A stretch of 64,000 nt of DNA from Pinisolibacter aquiterrae (GCF_019160155.1 NZ_JAFNIH010000043.1:1-64000), one strand, 5' to 3'; counted from the stretch's first letter, positions 54,999 to 64,000 are shown. Made by a program: numbers and translations. Notes: generated by a model not told the origin, from the sequence alone.

Positions 54999-55413
54999 GG
55001 CCGCCCCGTTCCACGGCGCCCGCGTCGGGTTCCCGACAGGGCCGCCGCCGCGCGCGACTCACGAGCAAGTCTCGGGCCGCTCGTCGCCGGCACGTTTCCG
55101 TCACCTCTCACCATATGAGGTATTGCGACGCATTCGCAAGATGGGACCGACACGTAGGGGCACGGAATCGCGCGAGGGCAGGGGGCGTGATCGCGTCGAG
55201 GGGCGCGACGGGTGCCGGCGAGGGGCGGCCGAGGCGGTTCCTCACGCGGGATGCGCCCGCCGGGGGCCGGCGAAGCTTGACAAGGTCCGGCGCGCATGCG
55301 CTCTTGCGGCCGACTTTCGACCCCTGCCGAGGCCGATCGCGCGAAGGGATTCGCCGGTCTCCGGTCCGCTCGAGGCGGGGTCGATCACCGTAGAGACATT
55401 CGAGATCCGCGCC
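54999..55413. other. Intergenic upstream of bfd and aspS, no element recognised
   Basis: 415 bases between divergent bfd and aspS. It must hold both promoters; an iron-responsive (Irr/RirA) site before bfd would be expected in this lineage, but I could not identify one with confidence. AT-rich CATATGAGGTATTGCGACG at 55112-55130 is a candidate promoter area. Confidence 0.35.
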
Positions 55414-57333
55414 ATGCACCGCTACCGCTCCCACACCTGCGCCCAACTCACCTCGGCCGACGCCGGCGACACCGCGCGCCTTTCCGGTTGGGTCCATCGT
55501 GTGCGCGATCACGGCGGCCTGCTGTTCATCGATCTGCGCGATCACTACGGCATGACCCAGGTGGTCTGCGACCCGGACAGCCCCGCCTTCAAGGTGGCCG
55601 AGACCGTGCGCGGCGAGTGGGTGATCCGCATCGACGGCACCGTCAAGAAGCGCACCCCCGAGACCATCAACCCGAACCTGCCGACCGGCGAGATCGAGGT
55701 CTTCGCCCGCGAGATCGAGGTGCTCTCCACCGCCAAGGAACTGCCGCTGCCGGTCTTCGGCGAGCCGGACTATCCCGAGGATACGCGCCTCAAGTACCGC
55801 TTCCTGGATCTGCGCCGCGAGACGCTGCACAAGAACATCATGACGCGCACGCGGATCGTCTCGACCCTGCGCAACAAGATGAACGAGATCGGCTTCAACG
55901 AGTTCACCACGCCGATCCTGACCGCCTCGAGCCCGGAAGGCGCGCGCGACTTCCTGGTGCCGAGCCGCATCCATCCCGGCAAGTTCTTCGCCCTGCCGCA
56001 GGCGCCGCAGCAGTACAAGCAGCTCCTGATGGTCGCCGGCTTCGACCGCTATTTCCAGCTCGCGCCCTGCTTCCGCGACGAGGATCCGCGCGCCGACCGT
56101 CTGCCGGGCGAATTCTATCAGCTCGACCTCGAGATGAGCTTCGTCACCCAGGACGACCTCTTCGCCACGATGGAGCCGGTCATCCTCGACACGTTCGAGA
56201 AGTTCGCCGGCGACAAGACCGTCCGCCGCGAGGTGCCGCGCATTCCCTATGACGTCGCCATGCGCAAATACGGCACCGACAAGCCGGATCTGCGCAACCC
56301 GATCGTCATGGAGGCCGTCACCGAGCATTTCGCCGGCTCCGGCTTCAAGGTCTTCGCTCGCATGATCGATGGCGATCCAAAGGCGGAGGTTTGGGCAATT
56401 CCCGCTCGTACGGGTGGCTCTCGCGCCTTCTGTGACCGCATGAATGGATGGGCGCAGTCCGAGGGCCAACCAGGTCTTGCATACATTTTTTGGCGCGAAG
56501 TAAAGCTGCCTGGGCTCGATTTCTTTGGGTATGTAGAAGACGATGGGGGTATTGCACCCGATCAGTCGACAAATGCTCATTTTGCTCGGGCGATTGAACA
56601 GCAGAATGCTTGGAAGAAACTGCGAGTTGATCTTGGGAACGGCTTGTGGAGAGAGGCGGCTGGTCCGGTTGCCAATAACATCGGCCCGGAGCGCACCGAG
56701 GCGATCCGCGCCCAGCTCGGGCTTTCCGCCGGCGACGCCTGCTTCTTCGTGGCGGGCCGCCCGGAGAAGTTCGTCAAATTTGCCGGTGACGCACGCACCC
56801 GCGTCGGCAAGGAACTCGGCCTCACCAACGAGAGCGAATACGCCCTCGCCTGGATCGTCGACTTCCCCTTCTACGAATGGGACGAGGAAGAGAAGGCGGT
56901 CGCCTTCTGCCACAACCCCTTCTCGATGCCGCAGGGCGGCATGGACGCGCTCCTGAACCAGGATCCGCTGACCATCAAGGCCTATCAGTACGACATGGTC
57001 TGCAACGGCTACGAGATCGCCTCCGGCTCGATCCGCAACCACAGCCCCGAGACCATGATCAAGGCCTTCGAGATCGCCGGCATGTCCAAGGACGTGGTCG
57101 AGGAGAAGTTCGGCGGCATGTACCGCGCCTTCCAGTACGGCGCCCCGCCGCACGGCGGCATGGCCTTCGGCGTCGACCGCATCGTGATGCTGCTGGTCGG
57201 CGTCTCGAACCTGCGCGAGATCACGCTGTTCCCGATGAACCAGCGCGCCGAGGATCTCCTGATGGGCGCGCCCTCGCAGGCGACGCCGAAGCAGCTGCGC
57301 GAGCTCCACATCAAGCTCAATCTGCCGAACTGA
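55414..57333 (+). CDS. aspS: Aspartyl-tRNA synthetase with an unusual insertion
   Basis: 639 aa from ATG 55414; normal alphaproteobacterial AspRS is about 590-600. N-terminal OB anticodon domain ([21 protein letters not shown]; His in RDHGG fits the non-discriminating type that also charges tRNA-Asn), motif 2 ([20 protein letters not shown]), GAD domain, motif 3 ([13 protein letters not shown]). Between the GAD-domain residues YIFW (about 357-360) and [18 protein letters not shown] (from 416) there is an extra stretch of about 45-50 residues not found in the family as I know it. DNA from about 56357 to 56690 is also markedly lower in GC with A/T-ending codons. The reading frame stays open. 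A U-rich terminator follows. Confidence 0.93.
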   Translation: MHRYRSHTCAQLTSADAGDTARLSGWVHRVRDHGGLLFIDLRDHYGMTQVVCDPDSPAFKVAETVRGEWVIRIDGTVKKRTPETINPNLPTGEIEVFAREIEVLSTAKELPLPVFGEPDYPEDTRLKYRFLDLRRETLHKNIMTRTRIVSTLRNKMNEIGFNEFTTPILTASSPEGARDFLVPSRIHPGKFFALPQAPQQYKQLLMVAGFDRYFQLAPCFRDEDPRADRLPGEFYQLDLEMSFVTQDDLFATMEPVILDTFEKFAGDKTVRREVPRIPYDVAMRKYGTDKPDLRNPIVMEAVTEHFAGSGFKVFARMIDGDPKAEVWAIPARTGGSRAFCDRMNGWAQSEGQPGLAYIFWREVKLPGLDFFGYVEDDGGIAPDQSTNAHFARAIEQQNAWKKLRVDLGNGLWREAAGPVANNIGPERTEAIRAQLGLSAGDACFFVAGRPEKFVKFAGDARTRVGKELGLTNESEYALAWIVDFPFYEWDEEEKAVAFCHNPFSMPQGGMDALLNQDPLTIKAYQYDMVCNGYEIASGSIRNHSPETMIKAFEIAGMSKDVVEEKFGGMYRAFQYGAPPHGGMAFGVDRIVMLLVGVSNLREITLFPMNQRAEDLLMGAPSQATPKQLRELHIKLNLPN

Positions 57334-57363
57334 TCGGCCGCGCACCGCGATCTCGAAATGAAG

Positions 57364-57386
57364 AGGGGCCTCGCGGCCCCTTTTTT
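57364..57386 (+). terminator. Intrinsic terminator of aspS
   Basis: AGGGGCC (57364-57370), loop TCGC, GGCCCCT (57375-57381), followed by TTTTTCG. Confidence 0.85.
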
Positions 57387-57464
57387 CGTCTCCGACGGCG
57401 CGAGCCCTCGCGAGACCGCCCGGAACGGCTCATGCTCGACCGATCGCGTCGAAGGGAGCCCGAC

Positions 57465-58061
57465 ATGACCGGCGCAGAGGAGAAACCGGCCCGCCCGGAT
57501 GCCGGCGAGCCGACGGCCGGCGGCGAGCGACCGCCGGTCCGCACCCGCTTCTGGATCTTCCTCGTCGGAGTCGGGGCAGGCCTCGCCGCGCTCGGCGGGC
57601 ATGGCCTGTGGCTCGGATGGGAGACGACGAAATGGCCGCGCGTCGAGGCGGAGATGGTCTCCTCCGACGTCACCGTGCGCGTGACCGCCTCGTCGAGCGG
57701 CACGCCGACCATCGGTTTCTTCGCCGGCGGCCGGCGCGACGAAGTCGCGTCCTAAGCGGCGAGCTTCCGCTATGTCGTCGACGGGGTCGAACACGTCGCC
57801 CACTGCATCGAACGCGGCGACCTCGGCCTCCAGAACTCGCAACTGTCGCGAGATCTCGGCCTCGCCCATCCGATCGGCTCGCGCGCCATGGTCGCCGTCG
57901 ACCCGGACGACCCGGGCCACGCCCATCTGGTCCCGGGCATGAGTTCGGCGGCGAAGATGGTGACCGGGGTCGGCTTGGCGCTGATGCTGACCGGCCTCTG
58001 GGTCCGCGCGGTCTCGCGTGTCTCCGCGACCCCGGCGGTACGCCGCCGCCGTCGGCGCTGA
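57465..58061 (+). pseudogene. DUF3592 membrane protein interrupted by an in-frame TAA
   Basis: ATG 57465 has GAAGGGAG upstream. The frame runs to a TAA at 57753-57755 (96 codons) and continues open in the same frame for another 101 codons to a TGA at 58059. Before the stop: TM segment (WIFLVGVGAGLAALGGHGLWL) and TKWPRVEAEMVSSDV; after it: FRYVVDGVEHVAHCIERG, PIGSRAMVAVDPDDPGHAHLVPG, and TM2 (MVTGVGLALMLTGLWV). Together they make a complete DUF3592 protein. So a single nonsense mutation, or a sequencing error, has split it. Function of the family is unknown. Confidence 0.75.
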
Positions 58062-58134
58062 GAGACGGACCGCGGACGCGGTCGCTCTGGCCTGAAGCCG
58101 ACCTCGGTTCGCCCTGTCCGGATCCTCGCCGGCT

Positions 58135-59442
58135 TCAGTCCGCCATCTGGCTGATGTCGATCTTGCCGGTGCCGGCCGGTTGGGCCGCGGCGAGCGCCGC
58201 CGGCACCTTGCCCCATTTGCCCGGCGCCCCGCGCATGGCGAAGAACGAGCCGCAGCCGTATTTCCAGTCGCGCGGGGTGCCGATGTCGACGTGGATCATC
58301 GTGGCGTGACAGTAGGTGCCGACGCCGCCGACCCCGGGAATGGTGCGGGCGAAGGCGGCGAGCGTCGGAGCGCCGACGCCGGGCACCTGGATGTCGGCCG
58401 CCGCGCATTGGCGATGCAGCGAGCCCTGGCGGCCGCGATCGCGGAAGCCGGAGGTGATGATCACCTTCTGATGATATTTCGCCTCGATCCGCCGCAGCAG
58501 ATCGACCAGTTCGGGCTTGAGGCAGGCGGTCTCCACCGACTCCGTCTGCAGCACGTAGGGGACGCCGAAGGGCGTGTCGATCGTCGTCTTCGGCGGCGCC
58601 TTGACCGGCTCGGTCGGGCTCGAGAAGAAGCCGAGGAGTCCCGGAGGCGGCTCCGATCCCCGCCGGGGGCCCGGCGGCGGCGCCGGTTCGACCTCGATCG
58701 GATCGGGTCCGGTGGCCTTGTCGACGCCGGGAGCGCTGGGCGCCAGGATCGCCATCGGCGCGCCGGGCGCGACCGAGGCCAGATGCGTCGGACGGGGACG
58801 CGGCAGCGGCAGCGCCTCCGCGTGCGGCGGCTCATAGGCGGGACGGGCTCGCGGTACCACGACGATCGACTCGTCGTCCTCCTCGTCGTCGGAGCCTTGC
58901 GTGGCGGCCGCCGCCGCACCCGGCACCATCAGCGTCGGGTTGCCGAGCGAGGCGACGCGCATGCCGGTCCGGTCGATGTGATCCTCGATCGCCGCTCCGG
59001 CGTCGCCCGTGGCACTCGCGGCGGCATAGCCGAGCGCGGCCGACGAGGCGTCGCTGTCGGTGAGGGCGGCGGTCTCCGGATCCGGCGCGGTGAAGCCGGC
59101 CGCGGCGGCCGAGGTCGCCATCGGTTCGACGGCGCTGGCGATCGCCGCCAGCTTGCCGCCGGTCGGCAGACGATCGGATTTGGCGAGGGGCGTGACGCTC
59201 GCGCTCTGGCCGGCGACCGGATCGGCCGACACGGCCTTGGGCAGCGACAGAGCGAGGCCCATGAAGCCGATCAGCGCGGCACCGGCGCCGAAGGTGCTCC
59301 CGGCCAGTGCATGGGCGACGTGGCGACGGTCGATCATGGCCATCAGACGCTGCAGCCGGCTCGGAGCGCGTTCCTCGACAGACATCGCCGCGGCGAAGAT
59401 CGAGCGAATTCCGCGATCCGGTTTGGCCGAAGTCTGGCTCAT
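58135..59442 (-). CDS. Membrane-anchored M15-type peptidase-domain protein (YcbK/extensin-like)
   Basis: 435 aa from ATG 59442 (GAGAG upstream; ATG 59526 and 59577 are other in-frame starts). TM/signal segment at about 60-85 (FGAGAALIGFMGLALSLPKAVS), a long Ala/Pro-rich disordered region (about 90-320), and a C-terminal M15_3-like domain: VIITSGFRDRG, HRQCAAADIQVPGVG (His and Asp zinc ligands) and MIHVDIG (third ligand). Such domains cut or bind peptidoglycan peptides. Four cysteines in the domain may pair. Likely a periplasmic cell-wall protein. Confidence 0.78.
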   Translation of the reverse strand: MSQTSAKPDRGIRSIFAAAMSVEERAPSRLQRLMAMIDRRHVAHALAGSTFGAGAALIGFMGLALSLPKAVSADPVAGQSASVTPLAKSDRLPTGGKLAAIASAVEPMATSAAAAGFTAPDPETAALTDSDASSAALGYAAASATGDAGAAIEDHIDRTGMRVASLGNPTLMVPGAAAAATQGSDDEEDDESIVVVPRARPAYEPPHAEALPLPRPRPTHLASVAPGAPMAILAPSAPGVDKATGPDPIEVEPAPPPGPRRGSEPPPGLLGFFSSPTEPVKAPPKTTIDTPFGVPYVLQTESVETACLKPELVDLLRRIEAKYHQKVIITSGFRDRGRQGSLHRQCAAADIQVPGVGAPTLAAFARTIPGVGGVGTYCHATMIHVDIGTPRDWKYGCGSFFAMRGAPGKWGKVPAALAAAQPAGTGKIDISQMAD

Positions 59443-59659
59443 GCGCTCTCGGGCTCTCGCTCTGGCACGTCGAAATCCGTCGCTCGTGCTCGAAATCCTC
59501 GGGCCGGGAGCGCGGTCGATACTCATGACGTTGCGTTGGAGCCGGAACCTACGTGATTTGCGGCCCGAGGACAACACCGCCCCGGCGCCGCCCCCGGCGC
59601 ATCTCGTCGCACGACCGTCCGAGAGCGGCCTTTCCAGCCGCCCTCGGACGCATCGGGAC

Positions 59660-60823
59660 TCAGTCGTTGGCGCTGACTTCGGCGCCCAGAACCGAGGGCA
59701 GGCTCTGCGGCGCCATCATCGCCGCGCCCATGATCTGGGCGACCGGCAGCGGCTGCTTCGGCATCGCCGACACGGTGAGCGACTTCGGCGCCTCGAGGAA
59801 GGTGCCGGCGGCCGAGGCCACCTTCTTCTCGAAGTCCTTGTTGCCGACCATCGACAGGATCGCCGGCAGCATCAGCTTGATCTGCTTGGCGTAGGTCTTG
59901 GAATCGACGCCCTGCTCCTTGGCCTGCATGCCGATCACGCGGGTGACCAGCGAGGCGTCGTCCCAGCGCAGCGACGCCTTCTCGACGGTGAGCTGCTGCA
60001 GGAGCTCCATCTGCTTGGCCTGATCGGCCTCCGCCTTCTTCATCTCCTCGATCACCGCCGGTGTCAGCCCGCCGATCGCCACGGCGAGCTTCAGCGTGCC
60101 CATGTCGGCGGCGCCGATGGTGAAGGAGGGGATGTCGAGACGGCCGGTCGTGTCGTCCCAGGTGCCGGAGAAGGCGACGTCGAGCGTGACCTTCTCGTAG
60201 CCGAGCGCCCGCGCCTGGGCGACGTCCGGATCGGCCGGATCGAGCGGCACGACGAGACCCTTCATGTCGAAGGAGGCCTTGCGCGGCATGTCGCCGACGT
60301 AGTCGTCGGCCGAGAACGTCACCGAGGCGATCGGTACGACCTTGGCGTCCTCGGTGGTGATGGTGATGCCGGTGACCTCGGCCCGCTGGACGCGCTCGCC
60401 GGACACCTTGCCGGGCACGACCTTGGCCGGCGCCTGACCGACGTATTTGGTGAGGAGCACGCGGTCGGCCTTGACCTTGGCGTCGTCCGCCTCGAGGTCG
60501 AAGCTCTCGGCGAGCACCTCGTCGGCGCTGTAGCCGCCGTCGGCGGTCGGCTTGGCGCCGGTCCAGGTGGTGCGCGCGACGGTGACGGTCGAGGTCTTGC
60601 CCTCGACCTCGGACACGATCTTGGTGTCGGAGATGGTGAAGCGCGCGTCGTCGCCCTCGATCTTGCCGTAGGAGACGTCCTTGGCGCCGTTGGCCTTGAG
60701 CGCCTGGGTGGTGATCTCGATCACCTTGTCGCGCGTGCTCTGGGCGAAGGCCGGGAGCGGCAGGGCGACACCGAGGGTCAGCGAAACGGCGACGAGCCGG
60801 GGGAGGCGAAGGGGTCTCGACAT
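59660..60823 (-). CDS. Secreted protein of unknown function
   Basis: 387 aa from ATG 60823 (GAGGAA upstream). Signal peptide LVAVSLTLGVALPLPAFAQS. The mature protein looks like a long beta-rich, lipid-transfer or AsmA-like fold with repeated strands (KVIEITTQALKANGAKDVSYGKIEG, VTVARTTWTGAKPTADGGY) and an acidic/helical C-terminal half (PAVIEEMKKAEADQAKQMELL). I do not recognise the family. Divergent from the EAL gene across 133 bp. Confidence 0.7.
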   Translation of the reverse strand: MSRPLRLPRLVAVSLTLGVALPLPAFAQSTRDKVIEITTQALKANGAKDVSYGKIEGDDARFTISDTKIVSEVEGKTSTVTVARTTWTGAKPTADGGYSADEVLAESFDLEADDAKVKADRVLLTKYVGQAPAKVVPGKVSGERVQRAEVTGITITTEDAKVVPIASVTFSADDYVGDMPRKASFDMKGLVVPLDPADPDVAQARALGYEKVTLDVAFSGTWDDTTGRLDIPSFTIGAADMGTLKLAVAIGGLTPAVIEEMKKAEADQAKQMELLQQLTVEKASLRWDDASLVTRVIGMQAKEQGVDSKTYAKQIKLMLPAILSMVGNKDFEKKVASAAGTFLEAPKSLTVSAMPKQPLPVAQIMGAAMMAPQSLPSVLGAEVSAND

Positions 60824-60956
60824 GGACGCTTCCTCGTGAGTCGGGATCGTGAAGGGAATGCTCGGGCCGGCGGCGGCAGTTTCGAGCCGTGGCGCGGACC
60901 TGATCTCACGCGGCTCATCCCCGCGCCGTGTGGCGGAATTGCGATGACGACGCAGC

Positions 60957-62705
60957 GTGATGCAGGATGACGGAATTTGCAATCGAGGCTCGATCCGAAA
61001 GACCGGCTCGCGCCGGCGCCGAAGCGATCTTCAGAACCTGTTTACCCTGTCGGGGGACACTCCCTCGAGACATCTCGTGGAATCGGGTAGCGACTTGGGC
61101 AGGCGCAACGTTCTCCTTGTGACCGCCGTCCTGATGGCGGTGGCGATCGGTCTGGCGCCGCTCCTGCTCGGGCGGATGGTGCTGCATGCCCATGCGGAGC
61201 GATTCGGGCGCGAGGAGATAGGCGCCATCGCCACCCGCCAGATGCAACGCGCCGAGATGATCCTCGCCGAGGCGATTTCGGTTCTTCGCGAATCCGACCG
61301 GGCGGGTCTCGCCAGTTGCCGGCCCAACGATCTCGCTCTCCTCGGTGAAATGGCCGCGCGATCGCAGTTTCTGCGCCGTGTCGGCGTGGTCGACGCCTCC
61401 GGCCTGCCGATGTGCTTCGATCCGCCGCCGGCGCGCCGGCGCGGAACGGCGCTGTTCCGGCCCGACGCCTCGCGGCCCGTCACCATCGCGCTGCTCGATC
61501 CGGAAACCGTCCCCGACGCCGCCAAGGGCACCGTCGTGGTCGCCTGGCGCACCGGCGCCGGCGTTCATCTGGTCGGCGAGATCGCCCCCTCGATGCTCGA
61601 CCTCGACGGCGGCGCCGAATATCTGCGCGGCGAGCGCTCGGTCCTGGTGGAGATCGGCGAAGGCGGCATCTGGGCCTCCTCCGGCGTCCGCCCGAACCGG
61701 GGCGAAGCGGTCGGGACCGAGATCCGCTCCGACTATTTCCCGCTCACGGTGCGCGTCTGGACCACCCGCGACGCCCTGCTCGAGGCCGTGCGCCCGCTCG
61801 AGGCGACCCTGACCATCGGCGCCGTCGCCTCCACGGTCGTGCTCGTCGGCTTCGCGCTGTGGCTCTTCCGCAAGCCGACCTCGGAGGTCGACGACGAGAT
61901 CATCGTCGCGCTGCGCCGCTCGGAGTTCGAGCCCTATTTCCAGCCGGTGATGAACATCGACACGGGCCGTATCGAGGGCTGCGAGATGCTCGTGCGCTGG
62001 ATCCGGCCCGACGGCACCATGGTCTCGCCCGGCGCCTTCATGTCCTATGTCGAGACCTCCGGCCACGTCTTCGAGATGACGCGCCTGCTGATGCGCAAAT
62101 CGCGGGATCAGCTCGGCCGCCTCTATTCCGAGAACCCCGATCTGAAGCTCTCGATCAACCTCTTCGCCGGGCATTTCGACGACCGTCGCATCGTCGAGGA
62201 CATCGTCGCCACCTTCGAGGACGGGCCGATCGCCTTCGATCAGCTGGTGTTCGAGGTGACCGAGCGCTATCCGCTGCGCGACGTGCCGCAGGCCCGCCGC
62301 GTCATCGCCGAGATGCACGCGCTCGGCTGTCGCGTCGCCCTCGACGACACCGGCACCGGCCACGGCGGCCTCGCCTACATTCAGCAATTGGGCATCGACA
62401 TCGTCAAGATCGACAAGATGTTCATCGACGCCATGGGCGCCGACCTCGGCGCCTCCACCATCGTCGACGTCCTCGTCGAACTGGCGAATTCGCTCGACAT
62501 GGGCGTCGTCGCCGAGGGCGTCGAGACCCAGGAGCAGCTCGAGCGCCTGCGCGCCAAGGGCGTGACCTCGGCGCAGGGCTACGTCTTCGCCCCGGCGCTG
62601 CCGGCCGCGCTCTTCATCGATCTCGCCGAGAGCATGCTGCGTCCGCGCCGCGCCGAGACGATCGCCCACGACGCCGAAGCAGACGCCGTCGAGGATGCCG
62701 CCTGA
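60957..62705 (+). CDS. Membrane c-di-GMP phosphodiesterase (CSS-type sensor, EAL domain)
   Basis: 582 aa from GTG/ATG at 60957/60960 (no clear ribosome site, so the start is uncertain). TM1 about 50-72, periplasmic CSS-like domain with two cysteines (ASCRPND, LPMCFD; oxidation-sensing in related proteins), TM2 about 280-300, EAL domain 315-555. Catalytic motif is ECEMLVRW (EML; Glu 343), Mg ligands in ELVFEVTERY, DDTGTGHGG (Phe of DDFGTG replaced by Thr 465), KIDKMFID and GVVAEGVETQEQL. Metal and general-base residues appear retained, so activity is likely. It would hydrolyse c-di-GMP in response to a periplasmic redox or disulfide signal. Confidence 0.9.
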   Translation: MMQDDGICNRGSIRKTGSRRRRSDLQNLFTLSGDTPSRHLVESGSDLGRRNVLLVTAVLMAVAIGLAPLLLGRMVLHAHAERFGREEIGAIATRQMQRAEMILAEAISVLRESDRAGLASCRPNDLALLGEMAARSQFLRRVGVVDASGLPMCFDPPPARRRGTALFRPDASRPVTIALLDPETVPDAAKGTVVVAWRTGAGVHLVGEIAPSMLDLDGGAEYLRGERSVLVEIGEGGIWASSGVRPNRGEAVGTEIRSDYFPLTVRVWTTRDALLEAVRPLEATLTIGAVASTVVLVGFALWLFRKPTSEVDDEIIVALRRSEFEPYFQPVMNIDTGRIEGCEMLVRWIRPDGTMVSPGAFMSYVETSGHVFEMTRLLMRKSRDQLGRLYSENPDLKLSINLFAGHFDDRRIVEDIVATFEDGPIAFDQLVFEVTERYPLRDVPQARRVIAEMHALGCRVALDDTGTGHGGLAYIQQLGIDIVKIDKMFIDAMGADLGASTIVDVLVELANSLDMGVVAEGVETQEQLERLRAKGVTSAQGYVFAPALPAALFIDLAESMLRPRRAETIAHDAEADAVEDAA

Positions 62706-62771
62706 GGGCGGGGAGGGGGGCTGGCGGAGCCGCGCCGCATCGGCGACGATCCGCCGGAGGTCCCGCCCCAC

Positions 62772-63602
62772 ATGAGTCTCGTCGTCTTCCTCGCCGTTCT
62801 CGCCGCCGCCGCCGTCCACGCCGGCTGGAACGCGCTCGTCAAGAGTTCCGACGACAAGGCCGCCGCCACCGCGCTGGTCGGCATCGGGGCCGGACTGATC
62901 GGCCTCGCCGCGCTGCCCTTCGTCGACGCCCCGGCGCCGCCCGCGCGTCCCTGGCTCCTCGCCTCGGTCGTGTTCCAGGTCGGCTACATGGCGCTTCTGG
63001 TGAAGACCTATCGCCACGCCGACCTCGGCATCGCCTATCCCCTGATGCGTGGCGTCGCCCCGCTCCTCGTCGCCGCCTCGAGCCTCGTCGTCTTCGGCGA
63101 GCGCCTCGGGTCGTGGTCCTGGGTCGGCGTCGGCCTGATCTCGCTCGGCGTGGTCGGCCTCGTCTTCGCCTCGCGCGGCCGCACGCGCGGGGCATGGCTC
63201 GCCCTCCTCAACGCCTGTTTCATCGCCGGCTACACGCTGCTCGACGGACGCGGCGTGCGCCTCTCCGGCGCACCGCTCGGCTATGCCGCCTGGGGCGCGA
63301 TCCTCACCGCGATCCCCTTGCTCGCCTGGGCGCTGGTCGCGCGCGGGCGCCGGCTCGTCGAAGACCTCCGCGGCCGTCTCCTCTACGGCCTCGTCGGAGG
63401 GGCGGCGACGATGCTCTCCTACGGCGTCGCGCTGTGGGCCATGACGCGCGCGCCGGTCGCCACCGTCGCCGCGCTGCGCGAGACCTCGATCGTCTTCGCC
63501 CTGCTGATCGGCCGCCACCTCTTCGCCGAACGCCTCGGCGCCGTCCGCATCACCGCCGTCGGGGTGGTCGTGGCGGGTGTACTGGCGTTGAGGCTGGGAT
63601 GA
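62772..63602 (+). CDS. EamA-family (DMT) transporter
   Basis: 276 aa, ten TM segments in two EamA repeats (VFLAVLAAAAVHAGWNALVKSS; AWLALLNACFIAGYTLLDG). End motifs GVAPLLVAASSLVVFGERL and VATVAALRETSIVFALLIGRHLFAERL are typical of the family. Metabolite exporter of unknown substrate. GGAGG before ATG. Confidence 0.9.
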   Translation: MSLVVFLAVLAAAAVHAGWNALVKSSDDKAAATALVGIGAGLIGLAALPFVDAPAPPARPWLLASVVFQVGYMALLVKTYRHADLGIAYPLMRGVAPLLVAASSLVVFGERLGSWSWVGVGLISLGVVGLVFASRGRTRGAWLALLNACFIAGYTLLDGRGVRLSGAPLGYAAWGAILTAIPLLAWALVARGRRLVEDLRGRLLYGLVGGAATMLSYGVALWAMTRAPVATVAALRETSIVFALLIGRHLFAERLGAVRITAVGVVVAGVLALRLG

Positions 63603-64000
63603 CTCCTAACTAATTACTTCATACGGTGTCCGAAATTTCATAGGATGCAATATATAGGAGGTACTTGGTGATGTTGTACTACGTATCACATATGACTCCT
63701 CACGGGCGTGCTCGTGTCCATAAAGGATCATGTATCCATTGTAGGGACGGGAAGGGGCAAGAAAACCAAGCCAAAACGGGCTCTGGTGCAACTGGATGGT
63801 CCGGTCCATTCGAAACCGCCGAAGCTGCCGCATCATATATGCGCAGGGAGTTTCCTCGTTTCAAAGACGTCGGGTTTTGCCAATATTGTAGCCCGGGGTC
63901 GATGACATCTAGGCTCTGTACCCTAACCCCTTGAGCGGCGGCGCGGAGACTGATTCAAGGCTTCCGAAAGAAGGCGTTCGATGGCGCACTTCGGTTTGAC
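63603..64000. other. Low-GC right edge of the window
   Basis: Base composition drops just after the EamA stop. Besides the small gene at 63671, no feature is seen; the last 65 bases are unresolved. Confidence 0.35.
63671..63934 (+). CDS. Small protein with two Cys-x2-Cys knuckles
   Basis: 87 aa from ATG 63671, chosen because AGGAGG lies at 63656-63661. Sequence reads MLYYVSHMTPHGRARVHKGSC; two CxxC pairs (GSCIHCRDG and GFCQYCSPG) are set at either end of a WSGPFETAEAAASYM segment, suggesting a zinc-binding fold. AT-rich relative to neighbours, so probably acquired. Function unknown; I do not recall a named family, though similar short proteins occur on mobile elements. Confidence 0.6.
   Translation: MLYYVSHMTPHGRARVHKGSCIHCRDGKGQENQAKTGSGATGWSGPFETAEAAASYMRREFPRFKDVGFCQYCSPGSMTSRLCTLTP

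Noticed and set aside
54025-55413. Long N-terminal extension of AspRS (463 codons)
   Set aside because: It overlaps bfr and bfd in wrong frames and is Arg-rich; AspRS homology begins at 55414.
56357-56690. Intein in aspS
   Set aside because: The extra segment is far too short and lacks Cys/Ser start, His-Asn end and splicing motifs.

Overview
The window is high-GC chromosomal DNA (roughly two-thirds G+C, strong GC/GG third-position bias) from an alphaproteobacterium, most likely of the Hyphomicrobiales (Rhizobiales) type. Pointers are the short ProRS without an editing insertion, an NDUFS4-like complex I subunit, HdaA, a Pho box before pstS, an AspRS with the non-discriminating signature, and the cluster purN-purM / pgsA-like-perM-hdaA-ppk-ppx followed by rnd and aspS. 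I cannot assign a genus.

Layout. 1-1200: low-GC accessory DNA (edge of an IS3-type element, an orphan terminator, a TIGR02391/HEPN-like gene) abutting the 3' end of tRNA-Ser(GCT). 1300-8400: lipoprotein with CAP domain, DEAD-box helicase, HisC-like aminotransferase, DHA2 drug exporter, small membrane protein. 8520-14440: a four-gene signalling operon (secreted protein, PAS histidine kinase, receiver-kinase hybrid, OmpR-type regulator) closed by a strong hairpin. 14700-25535: housekeeping genes (ndk, lipoate ligase-DUF116 fusion, proS, lolCD, MarR-GNAT, glyoxalase, sirtuin, double cold-shock protein, DUF192, NDUFS4) and tRNA-Pro and tRNA-Arg.

25491-36492: an 11-kb integrated element inside tRNA-Arg(TCT), bounded by a perfect 45-bp direct repeat. 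It carries a tyrosine integrase, clusters of short repeats at both ends that look like integrase arm sites, a toxin-antitoxin pair, an orphan serine recombinase, a low-GC two-gene cassette of unknown function, a lone phage tape-measure-like protein, an AlpA/excisionase-like HTH protein, a divergent XRE repressor with an operator-like palindrome, and several unknown small genes. It reads as a phage satellite or degenerate phage-derived island, and is the most likely place for an undescribed system.

36677-64000: Tet-family exporter, pstSCAB with Pho box, purMN, phospholipid synthase, perM, hdaA, polyphosphate kinase and exopolyphosphatase (phosphate storage beside phosphate uptake), a lysine-2,3-aminomutase-like enzyme, a thiosulfate-type transporter, RNase D, bacterioferritin and its ferredoxin, aspS, a DUF3592 gene broken by a stop codon, an M15-type peptidase, a c-di-GMP phosphodiesterase, an EamA transporter, and a low-GC small gene at the right edge. 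aspS is unusual: it contains an extra segment of about 45-50 codons with GC near 48%, surrounded by normal high-GC sequence.
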